DNA of 64,000 bases from Arcicella aquatica (lineage in GTDB: Bacteria > Bacteroidota > Bacteroidia > Cytophagales > Spirosomataceae), in contig NZ_JAYFUL010000005.1 of the NCBI RefSeq assembly GCF_034928825.1, forward strand, positions 124,001 to 188,000, read 5' to 3'. Every line of letters starts with the position of its first letter. Positions within the stretch are counted from its first letter, which is position 1. The translations under genes were made by a program, and so were the position numbers. The notes under the pieces are model-generated. The model had not been told where the DNA came from. It did not search any database and worked only from the letters and a program-made list of their open reading frames with translations. Below are positions 27,129 through 35,998 of the stretch, in pieces.

Positions 27129-28226
27129 ATGGAAAAAAATTCAGAATTATTTTTAAAAATATATCCTATTGGAGGTATATCTGCTAAGAGACGAATTTTA
27201 TTGCATTGTGTTTTTTGGATAATGATGTTTATTGGTCTATGGGAAATGGTAAGCCGTCCATTAGCAGGAATCTTTTACAATTTACTTTCGACTTTATATT
27301 GTTTAATTACTGATGTAATTTTTTTCTACTTAATTGTGTATCTAATTGCTCCATTATGGGATAATAATTACAAATATCGATACTTTATTACATTATTATA
27401 TAGTGTAATAATTGTAATTAGTGTTGCTATTTTTTTTTATATCAGAGTTCAATTAATCTTTGATTATGATTTACTAAAAGAGGGTAATTTAGAATCTAGG
27501 TCTTTAAGTGTATTCTATAATAACTTTTGGTTTATATTCAAGTCTGGCTTTATAGTTTCAAGTATTATAACTATTTTTTTTTTTACTCTACCAGCATTTT
27601 TCATTAAACTCATTCATTCCTTAGTCAAAAGTATTTCCGAAAAAAAACAAGTCGAAATTGACTACTTAAGGTCCCAAATCAATCCGCATTTTTTAACGAA
27701 TACCCTTAATAATATTTACAGTCTTTCTGTTACGGATGATAAACGAAATAGTGATGCCATTTTATCTTTGTCTAGTTTGTTAGATTATGTCTTGTACGAA
27801 GCCAATCACCCAACCATCAGTTTGGAAAAAGAAGTAAGTTTTCTCTCTAATTTTATTGAGCTAGAAAAAATGAGGAATACTAAAAGACTTCAAGTAAGCT
27901 TTGAAATCCAAGGAGATATTCATGGAAGCATTCCTCCTATGATTCTTATTACTTTTGTCGAAAATGCCTTCAAGCACAGTATTGGAGACTTATTTTCAAA
28001 CTGTTTTATCAACATATTACTTAAGGTTGAAAATGAGAAGCTATACTTTGAGGTACAAAATAGCAAGTCAAATCTCATTGCCAATAACAATAAAAAGACT
28101 TTTGGAGGTATAGGTCTAACCAATGTAAAAAAACGGTTGTCAACTCTTTTTCCAAACACTCATTCCCTTCAAATAAAAAATGAAGAGAACGTATATACAA
28201 TCGATTTACAATTAGGATTAATGTAG
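27129..28226 (+). CDS. LytS-type sensor histidine kinase, copy 4
   Basis: 365 residues from ATG 27129. An in-frame ATG at 27105 would add MSNIKPIN, but those codons are the copied tail of the response-regulator gene, so the later start, aligned with the other copies, is preferred. The sensor part is the most divergent (EMVSRPLAGIFYNLLS) yet nearest copy 2 in ISAKRR, YIRVQ and FKSGFI. All kinase boxes are present (SQINPHFLTNTLNN, ENAFKH, GGIGL). A terminator lies about 260 bases downstream, closing the five-gene array. Confidence 0.9.
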   Translation: MEKNSELFLKIYPIGGISAKRRILLHCVFWIMMFIGLWEMVSRPLAGIFYNLLSTLYCLITDVIFFYLIVYLIAPLWDNNYKYRYFITLLYSVIIVISVAIFFYIRVQLIFDYDLLKEGNLESRSLSVFYNNFWFIFKSGFIVSSIITIFFFTLPAFFIKLIHSLVKSISEKKQVEIDYLRSQINPHFLTNTLNNIYSLSVTDDKRNSDAILSLSSLLDYVLYEANHPTISLEKEVSFLSNFIELEKMRNTKRLQVSFEIQGDIHGSIPPMILITFVENAFKHSIGDLFSNCFINILLKVENEKLYFEVQNSKSNLIANNNKKTFGGIGLTNVKKRLSTLFPNTHSLQIKNEENVYTIDLQLGLM

Positions 28227-28482
28227 AATACCACGCATATTTTGTCGAAAAGTTAATATGATTTGTCGATTACAAAATTTCCATGATTTCTTTTATGGCA
28301 AATTTGTACAAGAAATTATTTACACCCTTTTATTACTAACAGACAATACACCAATCTTCAAGATACCTACTAACACCTTAAATCATTTCCATAACGAAGC
28401 TTACTAAAGATAAAGTTATGTCTCAAAACGTTAGGGGTCAATTTAGTTTTTCAATTAATCATTGGCCTATACACCTATTATT

Positions 28483-28533
28483 AGATTTGTGATTTTGTGG
28501 CATTATTAGTCATAAAATCACAAATCTTTTTTT
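28483..28533 (+). terminator. Intrinsic terminator of the kinase array
   Basis: A 14-base perfect stem (28483-28496 with 28514-28527) is followed by a run of T residues on the plus strand. It is the first strong terminator after the fourth kinase. Confidence 0.8.
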
Positions 28534-28572
28534 AAGAATACTTCTCTTCAATATTACGGAACTCCAACAAAA

Positions 28573-28602
28573 TGAAAAATCCACTCAAAAACAGAGTGGA
28601 TT
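28573..28602 (-). terminator. Terminator of manC
   Basis: A 9-base stem (28578-28586 with 28594-28602) is followed on the minus strand by TTTCATTTT, 34 bases past the manC stop. Confidence 0.7.
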
Positions 28603-28635
28603 CATTCAAAACATATATTTTATTTAAAGGTAAGC

Positions 28636-29706
28636 CTACACAAATTCTTTTCCTTTCTTGGTAGCATCTGCTACAAAGCTTTTAACAAATTGCTCCTGCT
28701 CTTTTTCACAAATCATCAATACATTGTCATACTCGGCTACGATATAACCGTCTAGTCCTTGAATGACTACTAATCTATCTTTAGGCGTTTTAATGATACT
28801 GTTTTTAACGTCATAAAGCATTGTTGCACCATCAATCACATTAGCATCTTCGTCCTTATCTGATACTTCATACAATGATTTCCAAGTACCTAAATCAGAC
28901 CAGCCAATATTTCCTAACACTGTAAATACGTTCTCAGCTTTTTCCATAATGGCATAGTCAATTGAGATACTCTCACAGTTTTGATATATCTCATTGATGA
29001 AATCTGTTTCTTGCTCAGTGTAATAAATATCATTACCTGCTTCAAAAACACTATGTACAGCAGGACTATTATCTGCAAATGCCTTTTTGATTGCCTTGGC
29101 AGTCCAGATAAAAATTCCAGCATTCCAAACATAGTCGCCACTTTCAATAAAAGCTTTTGCTAATTCTAAATTTGGCTTCTCTCTGAATGTCTTTACTCTT
29201 TTAACTTCTGTTTCAGATTGATCATACTGAATATAACCATAACCAGTATCGGGTCTGGTTGGTGTAATTCCAAGCGTTACTAATACATCTCCGCTAGCAG
29301 CAGTTTCAAGCGCAATATTTATTCTTTTTTCAAACTCGTTTTCTTTCAATATAATATGGTCGGCCGGAGCAACTACAATATTTGCATCTGGGTTTTGCTT
29401 ACCAATTTTATAACAAGCATACGCCACACAAGGTGCTGTATTTCTGCGGATGGGCTCTGCTAATATTTGGCTATCCGACAAAAAAGGCAATTGTGTTTTT
29501 ATTAAATCAATGTAATCGGCACTTGTTACAATATAAATATTTTCATTTGGACAAATATTTTCAAAACGGTCAGCTGTTTGCTGTAAAAGCGTTCTACCCG
29601 TACCTAAAACATCATGAAATTGTTTTGGATTGTTTGTTCTACTAAATGGCCAAAAACGAGTACCTACCCCTCCTGCCATGATTACTACATAGTTATTTTT
29701 ATTCAT
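28636..29706 (-). CDS. manC: Mannose-1-phosphate guanylyltransferase
   Basis: 356 residues. It makes GDP-mannose from mannose-1-phosphate and GTP for polysaccharide and glycoprotein synthesis. The nucleotidyltransferase signature MAGGVGTRFWPFSRTNNPKQF is at the N-terminus; VVAPADHIIL, TFREKPNLELA and YVWNAGIFIW are typical of the family. It is the short form, lacking the C-terminal isomerase domain of bifunctional AlgA/ManC enzymes. It stands alone between the kinase array and a TonB-dependent receptor and has its own terminator. It is cytoplasmic. Confidence 0.95.
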   Translation of the reverse strand: MNKNNYVVIMAGGVGTRFWPFSRTNNPKQFHDVLGTGRTLLQQTADRFENICPNENIYIVTSADYIDLIKTQLPFLSDSQILAEPIRRNTAPCVAYACYKIGKQNPDANIVVAPADHIILKENEFEKRINIALETAASGDVLVTLGITPTRPDTGYGYIQYDQSETEVKRVKTFREKPNLELAKAFIESGDYVWNAGIFIWTAKAIKKAFADNSPAVHSVFEAGNDIYYTEQETDFINEIYQNCESISIDYAIMEKAENVFTVLGNIGWSDLGTWKSLYEVSDKDEDANVIDGATMLYDVKNSIIKTPKDRLVVIQGLDGYIVAEYDNVLMICEKEQEQFVKSFVADATKKGKEFV

Positions 29707-30134
29707 GATTTAGTATTAATTTTTATTTTTTAGTTGTGTGCTATGATTCTGGAATTTAAAGGTATGTATAGTTTTGAAAAAAAAGAAATTATCAAGAAAA
29801 GCTTCATAATTTAACAACAAAAACTATTTTAAATACCAAAAAATCTAATTTAACTACCTAATACACAACCTATGTTGTTCGGTAAATTCCTTGCTTTGAT
29901 AATAGCTCGTGAATGTGTGATTTACTAAAATTAAACTATTATCTTGATTGAAGAATGGATTATGGCTAATATTTTGTGCTTATATTTATTCATATTAGAT
30001 AATTTTAAGAAAAAATGTAAAAAATTTACTCTGCTTGCATAATAAAATCCAAAATTTTCTTTCTATTTGTATAATAATTCAAAACATCACGGAGAAGATA
30101 CTATTTCAATTTTTATTCACTAACAAAGAAACGT
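29707..30134. other. Divergent intergenic region between manC and the TonB receptor gene
   Basis: About 428 very AT-rich bases lie between divergent genes and must hold both promoters. I see no exact TAnnTTTG match with a paired -33 element, no RNA gene and no clear repeat. Confidence 0.5.
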
Positions 30135-33095
30135 ATGAAAAATTATTTTACGACAATCAGGCTCGGGTTAGTCACCTCACTATTGTTTTTGACCTCAATG
30201 CTATTTGCCCAAACAAAAATCTCGGGTAAAATAAGCGATGGTTCTACAAAAGAACCGTTGATTGGTGTAAGTATTTCAGTAAAAGGAAGAGTGATAGGAA
30301 CAATATCAGATACTAAGGGTTCATTTTCACTTACGACAAGTACGCCCACTCCTTTTACTGTAATTGTATCAAGCGTTGGATATAATACGCAGGAATTTAT
30401 TGTGGATGGTAGTAAAAGTAATTATGATATAACATTATCAGAACAAGTTATCATGGGGCAAGAGGTAGTAGTGGCAGCTTCTCGTGTTGAAGAAAGTGTA
30501 ATGAAATCACCAGTTTCTATTGAGAAAATGGATATTCGTGCCATTCAAAACACTCCTTCAGCATCTTTCTATGACGGTTTAAAAAACTTGAAAGGTGTTG
30601 AAGTAAGTACACAGTCATTAACCTTTAGTTCGGTAAATACGCGTGGATTTAACGCTAATGGAAACGTTAGAATGGTTCAGTTAATAGATGGAATGGACAA
30701 TCAAGCTCCTGGATTAAATTTCTCAGTAGGAAATATCGCAGGTATTTCTGAATTAGACCTTGAGTCAGCAGAATTATTACCTGGTGCTGCTTCAGCACTT
30801 TATGGTCCTAATGCTTTGAATGGTATCTTGTTAATGAATTCGAAAAGTCCTTTTTTGTATCAAGGGTTGAGTGCCTCTGTTAAAACAGGCGTAATGAATG
30901 AAAAAAATCGCACAACACCTACAACTGGATATTATGATGCTTCAATTCGTTATGCTAAAGCATTTAATGATAAACTTGCTTTCAAATTAAACTTCTCATA
31001 TATAAAAGCTGACGACTGGCAAGCAAATGATACGAGAGACCAAAGCTCTCTAGGCGCATTGAACACAGGCACAAGAGCTAATAATCCAAACTATAATGGA
31101 GTAAATATTTATGGAGATGAAAACTCTACAAGTGCTGGGCTTGCTACACTTAGCCCCACTGTTACAGGTTTATTAGCCTATTCTAATGCTCAATTATTAG
31201 GTTTAGACCCTTCTGGAAATTTAGCTCAATTGGTTGGAGGAATCAAAGCCTATGCTCAAGCTGGAATTCCCTCTTCTCAATTAATTAATCAAGTACTTTT
31301 ACCTAATCAACAAGTTTCTAGAACTGGTTATGCTGAAAAGGATTTAGCTGATTATGGCACAAAAAGTTTAAAATTTAATGCTTCTTTACATTATCGTTTT
31401 AATGATAAAGTAGAAGGTATTTTACAAGCAAATTGGGGTACTGGAACAAGTATCTATACAGGAAACGATAGATATTCCTTAAAAGACTTTGTAATTGGAC
31501 AATATAAAGCTGAATTAAAAGGGGCTAATTTCTTCTTGAGAGCTTATACGACTCAAGAGCGTTCGGGTGATTCTTACGCTATTGGAACATTAGGTTCTCT
31601 TGTAAATGAAGCATGGAAACCAAGCGGTGGCTTAAATGGTTGGTATGCACAATATGCGCTTACTTATGCCGGTGGAGCATTCCTTGCATTCAATAATGCT
31701 TTTACTGCTGCACGTGGTGCTGGTCAAGCCCCAAATACAGCTTATGCAACTGCCTTGGGAATTGTACAAGCTAATAGTGGTGCCATGCACGCTGCTGCAA
31801 GAAATGCGGCTGACACTGGTCGTTTGACTCCTGGATCTGCTAATTGGAATTCAACATTGGATGCTGTTAAAAGCAAAACTATTCCAAATGGTGCAAAGTT
31901 TAATGACAAAACCAACTTATATCATTTTGAGGGTATGTACAATTTAACTAAATCTCTTAATAATGTAGTTGAAATGATTGTTGGTGGTAGTTATAGAATT
32001 TACGAATTAAATTCTGGAGGCTCATTATTTGCTACTAAAAAAGCTGATGCTACTACTGGATTCAGTGACCCTACTGGTTCAGAATTCTCTATTTCTGAGT
32101 TTGGTCTTTATACACAAATTGCGAAAGCTTTGTTTGACCAAAAATTCAAATTATCGGGTTCGTTAAGATATGATAAGAACGAGAATTTTGCGGGACAGTT
32201 TACTCCTCGTTTTTCAGGTGTTTTTTCTCCAACTAACGAACACAACTTCCGCATATCATACCAAACAGGATTCAGAATTCCTACCACTCAGAATCAATAC
32301 ATAGAATTACAAACACCACAAGCTAGATTATTGGGAGGTCTGCCACTTTTTGAAGACCGTTATAAATTGTCTGGTACGAGCTATGTTTATACCTCTATTT
32401 TGGCTAACCCCAACGACCCTAGTAAATGGACTAAATATCAACGTAAAGAATATAAACCTGAGAGAGTTTCTTCATGGGAGATTGGGTATAAAGGGTTGTT
32501 AGCTAAAAAGTTATTAATTGATGCCTATTACTATCAGAGTACTTTTACCAACTTTGATGTTTCTCAAGTAGTACTAAGACCAAATACTGATGGAACTAAC
32601 ACTGTTTATTCTTTCCCAACTAATGCTGATGGTGATGTAAAAACAGAGGGATGGGCAGTAGGGTTAGACTACACTTTACCTAAAGGTTTTACAGTAGGTG
32701 GAAATGTTTCTAAAAATACATTGACTGACAAAGGGAATTTAACTCCTGTTCAAATAGGTTATAATACTCCTCCTTATCGTGTAAATTTAAATGTGGGTAA
32801 TAGAAATATTGGAGGTTCAGGATTCGGCTTTAATGTTGCATGGCGTTATCAAGATTCTTTCGTATGGCAATCTTCATTTGTTGGGGTTTCAATTGGAAAT
32901 TCAGAAGGAAGTGTAATTAATAGTTTCAGCACATTGGATGCTCAGGTTTCTAAAAAAGTAGCTAGTATTAAATCTATCATTAAGCTAGGTGGTACTAATA
33001 TCTTAGGCAAGTCTTATGTTACTTCATGGGGTAACCCAACAGTTGGTTCAATGTTCTATATAGGTATTGCTTTTGACGAACTATTGAATAAATAA
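30135..33095 (+). CDS. TonB-dependent receptor with carboxypeptidase-like domain
   Basis: 986 residues. The signal peptide ends near residue 26 (LFAQ). A carboxypeptidase-regulatory-like beta-sandwich follows (about 28-105, with GKISDGSTKEPLIGVSISVKG), then the plug (about 115-235, with GVEVSTQSLTFSSVNTRGF and LLPGAASALYGPNALNG), then a large beta-barrel to the C-terminus. Such receptors import ligands across the outer membrane with TonB energy. There is no SusD gene next to it, so it is not a classical SusCD pair, and its ligand is unknown. It stands opposite the carbohydrate locus and shares a bidirectional terminator with it. Confidence 0.93.
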   Translation: MKNYFTTIRLGLVTSLLFLTSMLFAQTKISGKISDGSTKEPLIGVSISVKGRVIGTISDTKGSFSLTTSTPTPFTVIVSSVGYNTQEFIVDGSKSNYDITLSEQVIMGQEVVVAASRVEESVMKSPVSIEKMDIRAIQNTPSASFYDGLKNLKGVEVSTQSLTFSSVNTRGFNANGNVRMVQLIDGMDNQAPGLNFSVGNIAGISELDLESAELLPGAASALYGPNALNGILLMNSKSPFLYQGLSASVKTGVMNEKNRTTPTTGYYDASIRYAKAFNDKLAFKLNFSYIKADDWQANDTRDQSSLGALNTGTRANNPNYNGVNIYGDENSTSAGLATLSPTVTGLLAYSNAQLLGLDPSGNLAQLVGGIKAYAQAGIPSSQLINQVLLPNQQVSRTGYAEKDLADYGTKSLKFNASLHYRFNDKVEGILQANWGTGTSIYTGNDRYSLKDFVIGQYKAELKGANFFLRAYTTQERSGDSYAIGTLGSLVNEAWKPSGGLNGWYAQYALTYAGGAFLAFNNAFTAARGAGQAPNTAYATALGIVQANSGAMHAAARNAADTGRLTPGSANWNSTLDAVKSKTIPNGAKFNDKTNLYHFEGMYNLTKSLNNVVEMIVGGSYRIYELNSGGSLFATKKADATTGFSDPTGSEFSISEFGLYTQIAKALFDQKFKLSGSLRYDKNENFAGQFTPRFSGVFSPTNEHNFRISYQTGFRIPTTQNQYIELQTPQARLLGGLPLFEDRYKLSGTSYVYTSILANPNDPSKWTKYQRKEYKPERVSSWEIGYKGLLAKKLLIDAYYYQSTFTNFDVSQVVLRPNTDGTNTVYSFPTNADGDVKTEGWAVGLDYTLPKGFTVGGNVSKNTLTDKGNLTPVQIGYNTPPYRVNLNVGNRNIGGSGFGFNVAWRYQDSFVWQSSFVGVSIGNSEGSVINSFSTLDAQVSKKVASIKSIIKLGGTNILGKSYVTSWGNPTVGSMFYIGIAFDELLNK

Positions 33096-33122
33096 GCGAG
33101 TATATTAGAATTTATTCATCAT

Positions 33123-33176
33123 AAAATAACCCTGAGAAAACCAAAACTGGTAATTCTCAGGGTTATTTTATTTTTG
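33123..33176. terminator. Bidirectional terminator between the TonB receptor and DUF4861 genes
   Basis: A 16-base perfect stem (33123-33138 with 33154-33169) has A residues on the left and T residues on the right, between convergent stops at 33095 and 33237. Confidence 0.9.
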
Positions 33177-33236
33177 TCTTTAGTAATAACTTGATTGCTT
33201 CTATCCTTTAGTCATCAAGTCCTAAATCTTAAAATC

Positions 33237-34523
33237 CTACTTCAACGATGATTCCATTAACTTCATTTCTTGCTTTAAGTATTCTTCAAAACCTTCTTTA
33301 TTTTTAAAGAATTCTTCACTTTTTTCCCATCCAGCATAAAACCTAAATGATGTCTTTCCATTGATTAATTTCAAATTGACAGTATAAGTATTTAATATGC
33401 CTGTACCAGCATTAGGCGTTTGTCCGAAGGATACCAAACTGCTTTTAGGAATCAGAATCGCCATGCCTAAATTATCGTGGTTCTCGCTTTGCTGGTCATA
33501 CGTATAAAGTCCCGTAATTTTATTAGAGTCTATTTCATACGAATTCTTGCTATGCAAATTCACAATGCCAGTTGTCAAAACGGCACCTTTCGGAGCATTT
33601 TTTAACGATACTGAGCTTTCATAAAAATACTGTCCTCCCCAAATACTAATCACTTCTTCTACTTGAACAGGCGCTAAATGCTTTGCAATTTTCCAGTTCT
33701 TATATTTCAACTTAAAGACTGCTCTAAGTGGACCATTACTAATTTTCACATATTGTACCTCCTCAAAATTATTATCGCCTAGCCTTACCAAGGTATCTTT
33801 TCCTGAAGCATTTTTGAAGGTTAAAGCTAACGACCCTGCCCCTAACGATTTTCCAACTTTCAATACATCCATTCCCCAATCGGCTTGTTTGTGGTAATTA
33901 TTGGCGGTATCTAGTCCTACTTCGTTCAGTACCATTTGGGTAGTAGTTTTACCCCAAATATCTTTGGCATTGCGGGTATCAAAATAAACCCGAAAGCCTA
34001 CCTTATCATTTTCCCATGCAGGCCCTTCTGTAAGAAATGGAGGTAATGGCTGTTTTGAAAAATCTGTTGCAGGTTGTGTTCCTTTTACAACATCTTTATC
34101 TAAAATATCGCCAAAGGTATCATCAGCATTTTTCCGACGATGACGTACATTGGCTCTTACTAACGCTTTTATCGTAGCGGGTCTATCTGATACTGAAATT
34201 TTAAAGCTTTTTACTTGGTTGGCTACAAAAGACTGTAATAACACTATTTCATCCCATTTGCCATCACCATTTAAGTCGTCGTATTGTGCCAAAATAGGTT
34301 GCTTGTTTTCATTAGCAAAAACTACATATTTTGATGCTGGTACTTTACCAAGTTTTGCCTCCAAGAAAGCCCTTTTCAGTACGATTAATTCATTCTTTTT
34401 CTCGATAGCTAGTTCATTCTTAAAAGTAACTACACTACTTTTTTGAGCATAACAGAGTGATGACAAACTTAATAGGCTGACGTTAATAATTGTTTTTACT
34501 TTGATGGATGTACTTTGCTTCAT
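33237..34523 (-). CDS. DUF4861 exported protein, last gene of carbohydrate locus
   Basis: 428 residues with a signal peptide ending near residue 26 (LCYAQ). Family blocks are YDDLNGDGKWDEIVLLQSF, GPAWENDKVGFRVYFDTRNAKDIWGK and YHKQADWGMDVLKVGKSLG. DUF4861 proteins recur in pectin, rhamnogalacturonan and related sugar-use loci; some relatives have been tied to glycan cleavage, but the activity of this one is unproven. It starts 21 bases after the esterase gene on the same strand and ends the locus at a bidirectional terminator. Periplasmic or outer-surface location is expected. Confidence 0.87.
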   Translation of the reverse strand: MKQSTSIKVKTIINVSLLSLSSLCYAQKSSVVTFKNELAIEKKNELIVLKRAFLEAKLGKVPASKYVVFANENKQPILAQYDDLNGDGKWDEIVLLQSFVANQVKSFKISVSDRPATIKALVRANVRHRRKNADDTFGDILDKDVVKGTQPATDFSKQPLPPFLTEGPAWENDKVGFRVYFDTRNAKDIWGKTTTQMVLNEVGLDTANNYHKQADWGMDVLKVGKSLGAGSLALTFKNASGKDTLVRLGDNNFEEVQYVKISNGPLRAVFKLKYKNWKIAKHLAPVQVEEVISIWGGQYFYESSVSLKNAPKGAVLTTGIVNLHSKNSYEIDSNKITGLYTYDQQSENHDNLGMAILIPKSSLVSFGQTPNAGTGILNTYTVNLKLINGKTSFRFYAGWEKSEEFFKNKEGFEEYLKQEMKLMESSLK

Positions 34524-34544
34524 ATTTGAATAGTTATATTGAAA

Positions 34545-35366
34545 TTATTTTGCCTTCGTGAAATAGTTATTCATGAAAAGCAACTGATACTGAATAGCGT
34601 TGTACCAATAAGGCCAGTTATGACCGCCTGGTCTGGTAAGGTAATCATGTGGAATATTTCTGTATAATAATTGCTCATGAAGTTTTTGATTTACTTCATA
34701 GAAAAAATCTTCTGTGCCACAGTCAATGATTAATGATAGTGAATTAGGCGTAAGCAAGTGCAATAGATTAATGACAGTGTTCTTCTCCCAACGCTCAGGC
34801 TGTTCTGAATATTTTCCAAGGCGTTTTGCCATGTCCCAATTATTAGGGAAAGGGCGAATATCAACACCTCCGCTCATGCTTCCAGCCGTACCAAAAACGT
34901 CTTGATGTTTTAAAGCAAGGTATAGCGCTCCATGCCCACCCATACTCAAACCCGTTATTCCTCGGGCTTTGCGGTCTTTTATTGTTTTGTAATTATCATC
35001 TACCCATTTTACCAATTCTGTAGATACATAGGTTTCATATTGATAGGTTGGGTCAACAGGACTATCCCAATACCAACTTGAAAAACCACCGTCTGGACAA
35101 ACAATTATCATATTGTATTGGTCAACTGCTTTTTCAAAACCTTTGGCTTTGGTAAGCCAGCCAGAATAGTTATCGCTGTAGCCATGCAAAAGATATACAA
35201 CAGGTAATGCTTTTTGAGTTTTATAATTGTCTGGCACAATTACTACTGCCTTAATGTTTTTTTTCATAGATGCGCTGTAAGTAACTACTGTGTCAACTAC
35301 AGCTGCACGACAAACCAGATTAAAAAATAGGAAAAAAGCCAATAATGTATTTTGTATGTATCTCAT
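34545..35366 (-). CDS. Exported esterase, alpha/beta hydrolase (esterase D family)
   Basis: 273 residues with a signal peptide of about 20 residues. The nucleophile elbow GLSMGGHGA contains Ser141; the acid lies in DCGTEDFF (about 215-222) and the His in PGGHNWPYW (His249). This is the PF00756 group that includes feruloyl and acetyl xylan esterases and S-formylglutathione hydrolase; the signal peptide favours a polysaccharide esterase. Neighbours on the same strand are GH43 upstream (after YjbR) and DUF4861 downstream, which fits removal of acyl side groups before glycosidase attack. Confidence 0.88.
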   Translation of the reverse strand: MRYIQNTLLAFFLFFNLVCRAAVVDTVVTYSASMKKNIKAVVIVPDNYKTQKALPVVYLLHGYSDNYSGWLTKAKGFEKAVDQYNMIIVCPDGGFSSWYWDSPVDPTYQYETYVSTELVKWVDDNYKTIKDRKARGITGLSMGGHGALYLALKHQDVFGTAGSMSGGVDIRPFPNNWDMAKRLGKYSEQPERWEKNTVINLLHLLTPNSLSLIIDCGTEDFFYEVNQKLHEQLLYRNIPHDYLTRPGGHNWPYWYNAIQYQLLFMNNYFTKAK

Positions 35367-35482
35367 TTTGTTAAATTGTTTAAAATATATTTGATTAACA
35401 AAAGTGAAAAAAACATATTGATTTTACAGTATTTCCCTCAAAATAATAGCTAATTTTCAATAGATAACACTACCCCTGTATT

Positions 35483-35830
35483 TCATGTTTTATCTCTCTT
35501 CAAAGCCTTTTTGGGTAGTTTAGCTTTTATCAAATCATAAGATTCTCCGAGATACCTTATCCATTCTTTATCAGTCAGTATATCAAAACTAGTTATTTGC
35601 ACCCATTTGAATTTGGCACCTCCATAAGGAGCAGGAACGATGCCTTCTCTATCACAAAGCTCTTCAAATAGCTCATCAGCTACTTTGAAATTAGCTTTAT
35701 CAAGATTCTTGATATTAGATGAACAAAAAACTTTACCCATGACCATAAAACAGAGTTGATCTCCGTATTTTATGCCTTCAGAAGTATCTTCAAAAGACAA
35801 ACATATTTCTCTAATTCTTTCTATGTTCAT
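35483..35830 (-). CDS. MmcQ/YjbR-family protein
   Basis: 115 residues without signal peptide. The pattern IREICLSFEDTSEGIKYGDQLCFMVMGKVFC, with the later WVQITSFDILTDKEWIRYLGESYDLIKAKLPKK, is that of YjbR/CyaY-fold proteins. These are small cytoplasmic proteins suggested to bind DNA, with unclear role. It sits inside the carbohydrate locus between GH43 and the esterase but has no obvious link to sugar use. It may simply be a passenger. Confidence 0.85.
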   Translation of the reverse strand: MNIERIREICLSFEDTSEGIKYGDQLCFMVMGKVFCSSNIKNLDKANFKVADELFEELCDREGIVPAPYGGAKFKWVQITSFDILTDKEWIRYLGESYDLIKAKLPKKALKRDKT

Positions 35831-35998
35831 AGGGTTATTTTTAGTTGCCTAGTTTAATTTTTAGTTGTCCATTGGTATAATCTACCCTGTCTTTGGTGAA
35901 GTACAGGTTCTGATGTTTTCGGGCAAAGGTCGTTATTGAAAAATAACAAAAAATAATAATGAGCAAGAATAGCTGTTTTACTTTAATTGTTTTGATGT

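Larger units (their letters stand above)
28227..28635. other. Intergenic region between the kinase array and manC
   Basis: About 409 non-coding bases separate convergent units. They hold two terminators, one per strand, listed separately. The first 250 bases show no other structure that I can identify. Confidence 0.6.

Noticed and set aside
30135..33095. SusC-type receptor of the neighbouring sugar locus
   Set aside because: No SusD gene is adjacent, the gene is on the opposite strand and a bidirectional terminator separates it from the locus; a functional link remains only a possibility.
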